Part shown: one piece after another, positions 17,746-25,710 of the stretch
Position numbering within the stretch: position 1 is the first letter of the stretch
How the letters are laid out: every line of letters begins with the position of its first letter
NCBI RefSeq assembly: GCF_014638095.1
Contig: NZ_BMFH01000002.1
Span: 186,001 to 250,000, forward strand
Source: Muriicola marianensis
Lineage (GTDB): Bacteria; Bacteroidota; Bacteroidia; Flavobacteriales; Flavobacteriaceae
Reading direction: 5' to 3'
DNA: 64,000 nucleotides
Notes under the pieces: model-generated
What the model saw: the letters and a program-made list of their open reading frames with translations, nothing else
The model's database searches: none
Told to the model about the DNA's origin: nothing
Made by a program: the position numbers and the translations under genes

Positions 17746-19510
17746 AGAAACCGGCAAAGCCTTTGATTACCGTCTCTTTAAACGCCTGATCGCCCAGACC
17801 AGGCCGTACAGGGTCACCTTTTACGGGGTTGCACTGGCAGGTATACTGCTGACCTTCTTTGCCGTACTTACGCCCTATATCCTTCGGAACATCATCGATG
17901 ATGCGATCAGCCTAAAGGATATGGACCTGCTCCTGTGGCTTTCCCTTGCCATGCTGGGCGTCCTCCTGGGCCAGGTGATCTTCCAGCTGCTTTTCAACTA
18001 CTACGCCAACTGGCTGGGAGAATCCGTCATCCGTGATATCCGCGTCCTGCTTTTCAAGAGGATGCTGGGTTTCAAGATGAAATATTTTGACAATTCATCC
18101 ATAGGGGTGCTGGTCACAAGGGCGGTAGCCGATATGCAGCGCATAGGGGAGATCTTTAGTCAGGGTTTTTTTACCATTGTTTCGGACCTCCTGAAAATGC
18201 TGGCAGCGGCCAGTATGATGGTCTATATGAACTGGAGGCTGGCCCTTATGGTCTTCGCCATCCTGCCGGTTATCCTCTACGCAACCCGACTCTTCCAGAA
18301 AGCCATGAAAGTGGCCTTTATCGAGGTGAGGGCCCAGGTCTCCAACCTGAATTCCTTTGTGCAGGAACGCATAACCGGTATGAAGATCGTACAACTGTTC
18401 AACCGTGAGAAGATCGAAAGCGAAAAGTTCAGGGAGATCAACAAAAAACACCAGGATGCCTGGCTCAAGACGGTCTGGTACAACTCCTTCTTCTTTCCCG
18501 TTGCGGAGATCGTGACCTCAATTGCGATCGGACTGGTAGTATGGTACGGGGGACTGCGGAATATCGCCAATATCGAGGTCGACCTTGCCGGAACTATTTT
18601 TGCTTTCATTCTCTACATTGAAATGCTCTTTCGCCCGCTCCGGCAGATCGCAGATAAGTTCAACACCCTCCAAATGGGGATGGTGGCAGCCAACAGGGTA
18701 TTCAAGATCCTAGACACGGACAGCAGAATTCAGGATGACGGTACTTATGAAAAGAAACCCGTTTCCGGTGACATCAGTTTTAAAGATGTGCGCTTCGGAT
18801 ACCTGGAAGACGAAGAAGTGCTTCACGGAATCTCATTTGAGGCAAAAGCAGGGGAGACCGTCGCCATAGTTGGGTCTACAGGAGCGGGTAAATCGACCAT
18901 CATCAACCTCCTCAACCGATTTTACGAGATCAACAGCGGGAGCATCTGTGTGGATGGAGTCGATATACGAACATACACCCTCTCCTCCCTGAGAAAGAAC
19001 ATCGCTATCGTCTTGCAAGATGTCTTCCTCTTTGCGGATACCATTGCCAACAACATCACCCTGAAGGATGATTCCATCACCACGGAGACCATTGAGGAGG
19101 CCGCAAAGCGCATCGGGGTACACGACTTCATTACCACCCTGCCGGGGGGCTACCAGTACAATGTGAAAGAACGGGGTACCATGCTCTCCAGCGGTCAGCG
19201 CCAACTGATCGCCTTCCTCAGGGCCTATGTCACCAACCCCAGTATCCTGGTGCTGGACGAAGCCACCTCTTCCGTGGATACCTACACCGAGCAACTGATC
19301 CAGAAAGCCACGGACAAGATCACGGAAGGACGTACTTCAATCATCATAGCACACCGCCTGGCCACAGTTAAAAAAGCAGACAAGATCATCGTCATGGATG
19401 CCGGAAGGATCGTGGAGATAGGAACCCACAAAGAACTGCTCAAGACAGACGGATACTATTCCAAGCTTTATGAAGCCCAGTTCCTTGCAGAGGAGGAAAA
19501 CGTAGCCTGA
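17738..19510 (+). CDS. ABC exporter, MsbA-like half transporter
   Basis: The 590-residue protein fuses a six-helix transmembrane domain (residues ~20-320) to an ATPase domain with Walker A VGSTGAGKS, the signature LSSGQRQ and Walker B ILVLDEATS. It would work as a homodimer in the inner membrane, exporting a lipid or amphipathic molecule. MsbA-type lipid A flipping is possible, but the substrate is not shown by sequence. It overlaps truA by 8 bases. No terminator is visible before the converging DUF3667 gene, which ends 5 bases away. Confidence 0.9.
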   Translation: MDKETGKAFDYRLFKRLIAQTRPYRVTFYGVALAGILLTFFAVLTPYILRNIIDDAISLKDMDLLLWLSLAMLGVLLGQVIFQLLFNYYANWLGESVIRDIRVLLFKRMLGFKMKYFDNSSIGVLVTRAVADMQRIGEIFSQGFFTIVSDLLKMLAAASMMVYMNWRLALMVFAILPVILYATRLFQKAMKVAFIEVRAQVSNLNSFVQERITGMKIVQLFNREKIESEKFREINKKHQDAWLKTVWYNSFFFPVAEIVTSIAIGLVVWYGGLRNIANIEVDLAGTIFAFILYIEMLFRPLRQIADKFNTLQMGMVAANRVFKILDTDSRIQDDGTYEKKPVSGDISFKDVRFGYLEDEEVLHGISFEAKAGETVAIVGSTGAGKSTIINLLNRFYEINSGSICVDGVDIRTYTLSSLRKNIAIVLQDVFLFADTIANNITLKDDSITTETIEEAAKRIGVHDFITTLPGGYQYNVKERGTMLSSGQRQLIAFLRAYVTNPSILVLDEATSSVDTYTEQLIQKATDKITEGRTSIIIAHRLATVKKADKIIVMDAGRIVEIGTHKELLKTDGYYSKLYEAQFLAEEENVA

Positions 19511-19514
19511 TCCC

Positions 19515-20291
19515 CTATTGCTGAGGCGCAAAATCCTGTAGTTCCAGTGTACCCGTCATAAACATGACGATGTAGAAAAGGATGATGATGCCGATATACC
19601 CTATCGCAGTCAGGATAAAAAACAAGATCGCCCTTAGTGTGGCAGCCGCGGCTGCGTACCGATGAATCCTCTGCATGGCGAAGACACTGTACCCGATCAT
19701 AATGAAAAGAGTCGGGAAGCTCAGGTCGATATAAGATGTAGGCGCAAAAATCAGGACCATCAGGGAAATCGGAAAAAGGAAGATACTCCACTGAGAAAGG
19801 ATGTAGATGTAGGCGATGATATATTCCGAAAGCAGATAGTCCTTGCGGTTGAAGGTCAGGTAGCCCGCGACCGCAAATACCGGGATGTAGAGGATAAAAA
19901 ACAGGGAAGAGTAATCGTAAATTGAATTGTAAAGTTTTCCGGCCACCTCTTCAGGGAGCTGTCGCCCGTAGGCAAAGAACATCTCCGGGGTCATGACCTT
20001 CTGCATCACAAAGATGATGATCCCGGACAATGTCAGAGCGATCCCGAGATGGCTAATGGGGTTGAGGAACCTTCTTCGAACCCCCTGAATATAAGAATCG
20101 ATCACCATCTCTGGCCGGACAATTAACTGAGCAAAAGTCCGGAAAAATGAGTTGTCCAAGTCAAAAACGCGTTGGGAGATCTCATAGGTCAGGTTTCTGA
20201 AGGTCAGGCGATTCAAGATCACTTTGGCTCCGCAAAACGAACAAAAATTGGATTCAGAGGTCAGGGGCTTCTCGCAATTTTTGCAAATCAT
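19515..20291 (-). CDS. DUF3667 membrane protein with zinc ribbon
   Basis: The start is the ATG at 20291, giving MICKNCEKPL; the longer open frame overlaps cdaA and is not needed. The 258-residue protein has an N-terminal zinc ribbon (CKNC ... CSFCG), a cytoplasmic helix-rich stretch, and about five membrane helices from residue ~85. This layout matches DUF3667, a family found mainly in Bacteroidota with no known function. It starts one base after the cdaA stop and is probably co-transcribed with cdaA and folP. Confidence 0.8.
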   Translation of the reverse strand: MICKNCEKPLTSESNFCSFCGAKVILNRLTFRNLTYEISQRVFDLDNSFFRTFAQLIVRPEMVIDSYIQGVRRRFLNPISHLGIALTLSGIIIFVMQKVMTPEMFFAYGRQLPEEVAGKLYNSIYDYSSLFFILYIPVFAVAGYLTFNRKDYLLSEYIIAYIYILSQWSIFLFPISLMVLIFAPTSYIDLSFPTLFIMIGYSVFAMQRIHRYAAAAATLRAILFFILTAIGYIGIIILFYIVMFMTGTLELQDFAPQQ

Positions 20292-20292
20292 A

Positions 20293-21138
20293 CTAGAGCA
20301 AGTCTTTTTTGATAAGGGTCTCCAATTCCCGCAAGTCTTTATAGATGATAAATTCCCCGTTCTTAATGTAGGAAATGCTGCCGGTCTCTTCACTGATCAC
20401 CAGGGCCAGGGCATCTGTCTTTTCAGTGATCCCGATAGCCGCTCTGTGCCTGAGGCCAAATCTCAGAGGGATATTGCGTTCCTGCGACAGGGGGAGGATC
20501 ACCCGGGTGGCGATGATGCGGTTACCACGGATGATGGCAGCGCCGTCGTGCAGGGGACTGTTCTTGAAAAAGATACTCTCCAGGATAGGCAGGTTGACCT
20601 CCGCATTCATCCTGTCGCCCGAGGATTTTATGAAATCCAGGGAATTGTTTCGCTCGATGACCAGGATGGCCCCGGTTCGACTTTTCGACATTTTCTCACA
20701 GGCTTCAATCACTACTCCCACCCTCAGGTCCGGGTCGATCCCATCCTGTTTTAAAAAACTGAAGCGCTTCCCAAAATTGCGTTTATTGGCGAGATTTGTA
20801 GAACCGATCATCAGGAGGAATTTGCGGATCTCCTGCTGGAAGACCACGATCAGAGCGATCAATCCAACCTGCATAAAACCACCCACCACACTGCTGATCA
20901 TCTTCATGCCCAGTAACTGGGTGAGCTTCCAGAAAGCCCAGATAAATACGATCCCAAGGAAAATATTGACAGCGGCAGTGCCGCGAACCAGCTTATAGAT
21001 GTAGTAGAGGAGTATGGCGACAAGAAGGATATCCAGGAAGTCTGTAATCTTGAAATCCAGAAAATTCAGAAAGTCCAATCCGGTCGTTTTTGTAAAATTA
21101 GAAAAAATAGTGGATTCCAGCCTACAGGCTGGCATCAC
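20293..21138 (-). CDS. cdaA: Diadenylate cyclase CdaA
   Basis: CdaA makes cyclic di-AMP from two ATP at the inner membrane. The 281-residue protein has three N-terminal membrane helices (about residues 30-110) and a DAC domain with the catalytic motifs DGAAII and RHRAA in normal positions. Its first 17 bases overlap the end of folP, so the two are likely coupled. The true start may be a few codons inside; residues 1-20 look poorly conserved. Bacteroidota use this single-copy enzyme in envelope and osmotic control. Confidence 0.93.
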   Translation of the reverse strand: MMPACRLESTIFSNFTKTTGLDFLNFLDFKITDFLDILLVAILLYYIYKLVRGTAAVNIFLGIVFIWAFWKLTQLLGMKMISSVVGGFMQVGLIALIVVFQQEIRKFLLMIGSTNLANKRNFGKRFSFLKQDGIDPDLRVGVVIEACEKMSKSRTGAILVIERNNSLDFIKSSGDRMNAEVNLPILESIFFKNSPLHDGAAIIRGNRIIATRVILPLSQERNIPLRFGLRHRAAIGITEKTDALALVISEETGSISYIKNGEFIIYKDLRELETLIKKDLL

Positions 21139-21958
21139 TTAGTTTGCGATACAGGGACACACATTCCTCAGCTTCCTTTACATCGTGAACCCTGAGGATA
21201 TTTGCCCCTCCCTGAAGGGCCACCATATTCAGGGCAGTGGTGCCATTCAGAGCTTCCGCCGGTGTTCCTCCGAGCACCTTGTAGATCATGGACTTGCGGC
21301 TCAGGCCGGCCAGGACAGGTATCCCAAAGGTATTGAACAGTGACAGCTGCCTCAGCAATTCGTAATTCTGAGCGATATTTTTGGCAAATCCGAAACCGGG
21401 ATCGATCACCAGGTCGTGTATCCCGAGAGCCCTGGCTGCAGCCAATCGTTCCGAAAAATAGAAACGGATATCCTCGATCAGATCAGTGTACGTATTTAAA
21501 TCCTTCATCGTACGGGGATTTCCCTTCATGTGCATCATGATATAGGGGACCCGTGCCTTTGCGACCGTCTCCATCATTTCCGGATCCAGATGGCCGGCCG
21601 AAATGTCGTTGATCAGAGCCGCACCCGTATTCAGGGTTTCTTTCGCAACCCTGCTCCTGAAGGTATCTATGCTGACCAGGATGTCCGGAAAATGCTTCAG
21701 CAGGAGTTCTAACACCGGGACAATACGACGTAATTCCTCTTCTACTGGAATATCCTCTGCCCCCGGCCTCGAGCTGTAAGCACCGGCATCTACGAAGGTT
21801 GCACCCTCCTCAAGCATCTTTTCCGTTTGTGAGAGAATGCTCTTTTCGTCCTTGTACTTCCCGCCGTCGTAGAATGAATCGGGAGTCAGGTTTAAGATCC
21901 CCATGACCTTGGGAGTGTTAAGATCGATCAGTTGTCCTTTGCAGTTCAGGGTCATCAT
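21122..21958 (-). CDS. folP: Dihydropteroate synthase
   Basis: FolP joins 6-hydroxymethyl-dihydropterin pyrophosphate and p-aminobenzoate in folate synthesis. Family motifs are clear: MGILNLTPDSFYDGG, DAGAYSSRPGA, INDISAG, DPGFGFAK and LAGLSRKSMI. The frame is open to 22054, but the upstream 32 residues are unlike the family. The paired ATGs at 21958 and 21955 give a standard ~279-residue enzyme, so that start was chosen. It is divergent from the DUF1599 gene. Confidence 0.95.
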   Translation of the reverse strand: MMTLNCKGQLIDLNTPKVMGILNLTPDSFYDGGKYKDEKSILSQTEKMLEEGATFVDAGAYSSRPGAEDIPVEEELRRIVPVLELLLKHFPDILVSIDTFRSRVAKETLNTGAALINDISAGHLDPEMMETVAKARVPYIMMHMKGNPRTMKDLNTYTDLIEDIRFYFSERLAAARALGIHDLVIDPGFGFAKNIAQNYELLRQLSLFNTFGIPVLAGLSRKSMIYKVLGGTPAEALNGTTALNMVALQGGANILRVHDVKEAEECVSLYRKLSDASL

Positions 21959-22065
21959 AGGTAAGCGCGCAGTGTTCTGCGAGAATTCATTTTGCCGATT
22001 TAGATTAAACACCGACCTTTGAAGCCGATGCTTTTGGGATCGAAATGTACGCAAAATAGCAGGAT

Positions 22066-22611
22066 ATGCAGCATACTTCTGAACAATACGACTCGGTAAT
22101 TACCCGGTGTAAGGAGTTGTTCGATAAGAAAATGAAGGACTACGGGAGTGCCTGGCGTATTTTGCGGCTTCCCTCCCTCACAGATCAGATCTTTATCAAG
22201 GCTCAGCGGATACGCAGCCTGCAGGAGAAGGAGGTTCGTAAGGTTGATGAGGATGAGCGTTCAGAGTTTATCGGGATCATCAATTACTCCATCATGGCCC
22301 TTATTCAGATTGAAAAAGGGGTGGTGGAACAGCCGGACCTCTCCCCTTCAGAGGCATCCGGACTGTACGACCGGTTTGCCAAAGAGACCAAGAGCCTGAT
22401 GGAAGACAAGAACCATGACTACGGGGAGGCCTGGAGGGATATGAGGGTGAGTTCACTCACCGACCTTATCCTGCAAAAACTGCTCCGGGTAAAACAAATA
22501 GAAGACAATCAGGGGGTCACCCTTGTCAGTGAAGGCATCGCTGCCAATTACCAGGATATTATCAACTACGCGGTCTTTGCCATGATCCACCTGGAGGAAG
22601 AAACCGCATGA
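22066..22611 (+). CDS. DUF1599 protein with an internal duplication
   Basis: The 181-residue protein holds two copies of the DUF1599 unit. Both contain the pattern 'K..DYG.AWR..R..SLTD.I..K..R...' (about residues 20-95 and 107-178), each ending in a helix with INY..MA/FAMI. DUF1599 is also called nucleotide modification associated domain 1. The family lacks a proven activity; the helical repeats resemble MazG-like or HD-like all-alpha folds only loosely. It starts a rightward cluster with the DoxX-like gene, 13 bases away. Confidence 0.82.
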   Translation: MQHTSEQYDSVITRCKELFDKKMKDYGSAWRILRLPSLTDQIFIKAQRIRSLQEKEVRKVDEDERSEFIGIINYSIMALIQIEKGVVEQPDLSPSEASGLYDRFAKETKSLMEDKNHDYGEAWRDMRVSSLTDLILQKLLRVKQIEDNQGVTLVSEGIAANYQDIINYAVFAMIHLEEETA

Positions 22612-22624
22612 TATAGCATATATT

Positions 22625-23722
22625 GTGAAGATCGTAATCACCCTATCAAGAATTTTTGTCGGAGTCCTGTTCATTCTTTCAGGATTGATCAAGCTAAACG
22701 ACCCTGTGGGGTTCTCCTTTAAACTCGAAGAGTATTTTAGTCCGGCCGTACTCGATCTGCCGTTTTTTACTCCATATGCACTCGCCATGGCCATTTTTCT
22801 GGTTATTCTGGAAGTAGTGCTGGGTGTACTCCTGCTGCTAGGGTATCAGAAGCGCATCACTCTGTGGAGTTTACTGGGGATGATCGTATTTTTTACCTTC
22901 CTGACCTTCTATTCGGCCTATTTTAACAAGGTCACGGATTGCGGGTGTTTTGGGGATGCGATTAAGCTAACCCCCTGGGAATCGTTTAGCAAGGATGTGG
23001 TCCTGCTGTTCCTTATCCTGCTCCTGCTCTATGGTCAAAAACACATAGTCCCGATCTTCAGTACCAGGATCTCCCTCGCGGTGGTTCTTGCATCCATAAT
23101 AGCTTGTAGCCTTTTTGTGAACCAGGTGATCAACCACTTACCTGCATTGGATTTCAGGCCCTATAAAATTGGAGCCAATATACCTGATGGCATGGTGGTT
23201 CCTCCTGATGCCCCTAAAGCGATCTTCGAATACGCCTGGACCTTCGACGTGAATGGAACGGAGAAAACCATAGTGACTAATGGGGAGTATCCCACCGTTG
23301 ATGGAGAATTCATCGGGGTGGAGACGAAAGAGATCCAAAAAGGATATGAGCCTCCTATCCACGACTTCACTATAGAAGAAGACGGAGAAGACAGGGCGGC
23401 CGAATTCATGGCAGTACCCAGGCTGGTCATGGTTGTGGCATACGATCTGGCCAAGAGTGACGTCGGTGCATTCGACAGCATAAAAGAGATAACCGACAGG
23501 GCCCTGGATAAGGGCTACAAGGTGATAGGAGTATCTGCATCCAACGAGGCCTTGAGCAAAAGATATATAGACGAGTTTCAACTGAACTTCCAATTTTACT
23601 TTACCGATGAGACCGCCCTGAAGACCATAATCAGGTCGAACCCGGGAGTCCTGGTCCTGGAAAAAGGAACCATCAGGGAGAAAGTCCATTTTAACGACCT
23701 GGACGAACTCACTTTCAACTAA
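22625..23722 (+). CDS. BT_3928-like membrane protein, DoxX/MauE-type
   Basis: The 365-residue protein starts at a GTG and has four N-terminal membrane helices (residues ~5-140), with the motif DCGCFGD between the second and third, as in DoxX/MauE-like proteins. A fifth helix follows near 150-170, then a soluble domain of ~190 residues that looks like a redoxin/thioredoxin-like fold lacking a CXXC pair. This layout matches the BT_3928 family of Bacteroidota. It may have a redox role in the envelope, but this is unproven. tpiA begins 17 bases downstream. Confidence 0.83.
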   Translation: MKIVITLSRIFVGVLFILSGLIKLNDPVGFSFKLEEYFSPAVLDLPFFTPYALAMAIFLVILEVVLGVLLLLGYQKRITLWSLLGMIVFFTFLTFYSAYFNKVTDCGCFGDAIKLTPWESFSKDVVLLFLILLLLYGQKHIVPIFSTRISLAVVLASIIACSLFVNQVINHLPALDFRPYKIGANIPDGMVVPPDAPKAIFEYAWTFDVNGTEKTIVTNGEYPTVDGEFIGVETKEIQKGYEPPIHDFTIEEDGEDRAAEFMAVPRLVMVVAYDLAKSDVGAFDSIKEITDRALDKGYKVIGVSASNEALSKRYIDEFQLNFQFYFTDETALKTIIRSNPGVLVLEKGTIREKVHFNDLDELTFN

Positions 23723-23739
23723 ATGAAATCAACAGCACC

Positions 23740-24492
23740 ATGAGAAGAAAAATAGTAGCCGGCAACTGGAAAATGAATAAGAACAGGGAGGAGACAGCCC
23801 AACTTATTTCGGAATTGAAAACTGCCATAAAAAAATCGGATGCGGAGGTGATCATCGCTCCTACCTTTGTGAATCTGGCCGAATCTGCAGGTAAACTCAA
23901 GGGCTCTTTTATACAGGTCGCAGCACAGAATATGCACTTCGCAGAGAGCGGGGCCTATACAGGGGAGATCTCGGCAGACATGCTCAAATCAATAGGGGTG
24001 AGTACGGTCATACTGGGTCATTCCGAGAGACGTGCCTATTTTGGTGAGGACGACAGCCTCCTGGCAAAAAAAGTGGACGCCGCTTTAAAGGCAGGGATGC
24101 GGATCATCTTTTGTTTTGGGGAAGAACTCGAACAACGCAAAAGCGGAGAGCATTTTAAGGTGGTGGAGAGCCAATTGAAGAATGCGCTCTTCCATTTGAA
24201 GGCTGCTTCCTGGAAACACATCGTCCTTGCCTATGAACCCGTATGGGCCATCGGTACCGGTGAGACCGCTTCTCCCGAACAGGCCCAGGAAATGCACGCC
24301 TTTATCCGCAAGACGATCGCCCGTACTTATAGCGATGATATTGCCCAGGGGGTGACCATCCTGTACGGAGGGAGCGTCAAACCCGGGAATGCCGAAGAGA
24401 TCTTTTCCAAAGTCGATGTGGATGGCGGACTCATCGGAGGAGCGTCTCTGGTCGCTGCCGATTTCGCAGCCATTGTGGCTGCAGCCCGATAG
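23740..24492 (+). CDS. tpiA: Triose-phosphate isomerase
   Basis: TpiA interconverts dihydroxyacetone phosphate and glyceraldehyde 3-phosphate. The 250-residue protein has the opening RKIVAGNWKMNKN, the catalytic His in ILGHSERR, the catalytic Glu in AYEPVWAIGTG, and the phosphate-binding LYGGSVKP. Length is normal. It is packed between the DoxX-like gene and prmA (2-base gap). Confidence 0.97.
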   Translation: MRRKIVAGNWKMNKNREETAQLISELKTAIKKSDAEVIIAPTFVNLAESAGKLKGSFIQVAAQNMHFAESGAYTGEISADMLKSIGVSTVILGHSERRAYFGEDDSLLAKKVDAALKAGMRIIFCFGEELEQRKSGEHFKVVESQLKNALFHLKAASWKHIVLAYEPVWAIGTGETASPEQAQEMHAFIRKTIARTYSDDIAQGVTILYGGSVKPGNAEEIFSKVDVDGGLIGGASLVAADFAAIVAAAR

Positions 24493-24494
24493 AA

Positions 24495-25331
24495 ATGAGC
24501 TATCCCTATCTTGAATACACTTTTAAAGTCAATCCTGCCGATCCCGGCAGAGACATTCTGCTGGCCGAATTGTCTGCCCTCCCTTTTGAGAGTTTTGAGG
24601 AGACAGAAAACGGATTAAAAGCCTACGTGCGTAAGACCGACTGGCGGGAGGAACTTTTAAAGGAGGTGCACCTGCTTGAAAATCCTGCTTTCGAGGTTTC
24701 CTACCGATGGCAGGAAATCCCTCCCGAAAACTGGAATGAACGATGGGAGACCCACTTCGAGCCCATCGAGATAGATGAAAGGTGCCGGGTTCGGGCCCCA
24801 TTCCACATACAAAAAGATGTGCAGTTCGACATCCTGATCGAACCCAAGATGAGCTTTGGTACCGGACACCATGCAACCACGCATATGATGCTGGAATTCC
24901 TCCTGGATATGGACCTGGCAGGAAAAACCGTGCTGGATATGGGGTGTGGAACCGCAGTGCTGGCTATTCTTGCATCCATGAAGGGGGCCTCAGAGATCGA
25001 TGCTGTTGACATTGATCCCTGGAGTTATGAGAATGCTTTGGAGAATGCTGAGAAAAACGGGCAGGAAAGGATCAGGGTCTATCAGGGTGACTCCTCTGCC
25101 ATTCCGCAAAAGAAATACGACCTGATACTGGCGAATATCAACAGGAATGTATTGATCGATGATATCCCTGTATATGTGGATCACCTGGAAGCTGGAGGGT
25201 GTTTGCTGCTGAGTGGATTTTACGACAACGATCTGAAAAGTATTACTGCCCACTGTAATGCACACGGATTAAAGCTCGACAACAAAAAGGAAAGGAATTC
25301 CTGGGTAGCCGTGAAGTTTCTCTTGGGTTAA
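24495..25331 (+). CDS. prmA: Ribosomal protein L11 methyltransferase
   Basis: PrmA trimethylates ribosomal protein L11 using S-adenosylmethionine. The 278-residue protein has an N-terminal substrate-binding domain, the segment FGTGHHATT typical of the family, the SAM site VLDMGCGTAVLAI, and DLILANINRNVL. Length is typical of Bacteroidota PrmA. It follows tpiA directly and clpS lies 103 bases downstream. Confidence 0.95.
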   Translation: MSYPYLEYTFKVNPADPGRDILLAELSALPFESFEETENGLKAYVRKTDWREELLKEVHLLENPAFEVSYRWQEIPPENWNERWETHFEPIEIDERCRVRAPFHIQKDVQFDILIEPKMSFGTGHHATTHMMLEFLLDMDLAGKTVLDMGCGTAVLAILASMKGASEIDAVDIDPWSYENALENAEKNGQERIRVYQGDSSAIPQKKYDLILANINRNVLIDDIPVYVDHLEAGGCLLLSGFYDNDLKSITAHCNAHGLKLDNKKERNSWVAVKFLLG

Positions 25332-25434
25332 CCTGTGCGTATTCAAATACTCCTAGATTCTACGGGACGATTCAATCGATTAGCCCCGAATTCGCAAGTC
25401 CGAAAAATTATTATATTAGTAAAAATTCTCGGCT

Positions 25435-25710
25435 ATGGGTCAAAAAGAAAAATTCTCAGAAGAGGTATTGCTCGAAGAAGTAACGGTTAAACAACATGAG
25501 ATCGTCCTCTTCAACGATGATGTGAACACCTTTGATCACGTTATTGAGACGCTAATCAGTGTCTGCGATCACACCCCCGAACAGGCAGAACAGTGTTCTC
25601 TCATCGTTCACTACAATGGCAAATGCACCGTCAAGACAGGAGAATACGACGATCTGAAACCGAGGTGCACTAAATTACTACAGGCCGGTCTGAGTGCAGA
25701 ACTGGTCTGA
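25435..25710 (+). CDS. clpS: ATP-dependent Clp protease adaptor ClpS
   Basis: ClpS hands N-degron proteins to ClpA/ClpC-ClpP. The 91-residue protein has the family core VLFNDDVNTFDHVIETL, with the substrate-pocket Asn-Asp pair, and C..TPEQAEQ. Length is normal. Its 3' end overlaps by 17 bases the earliest possible start of the regulator at 25694, but the regulator probably starts later. Confidence 0.94.
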   Translation: MGQKEKFSEEVLLEEVTVKQHEIVLFNDDVNTFDHVIETLISVCDHTPEQAEQCSLIVHYNGKCTVKTGEYDDLKPRCTKLLQAGLSAELV

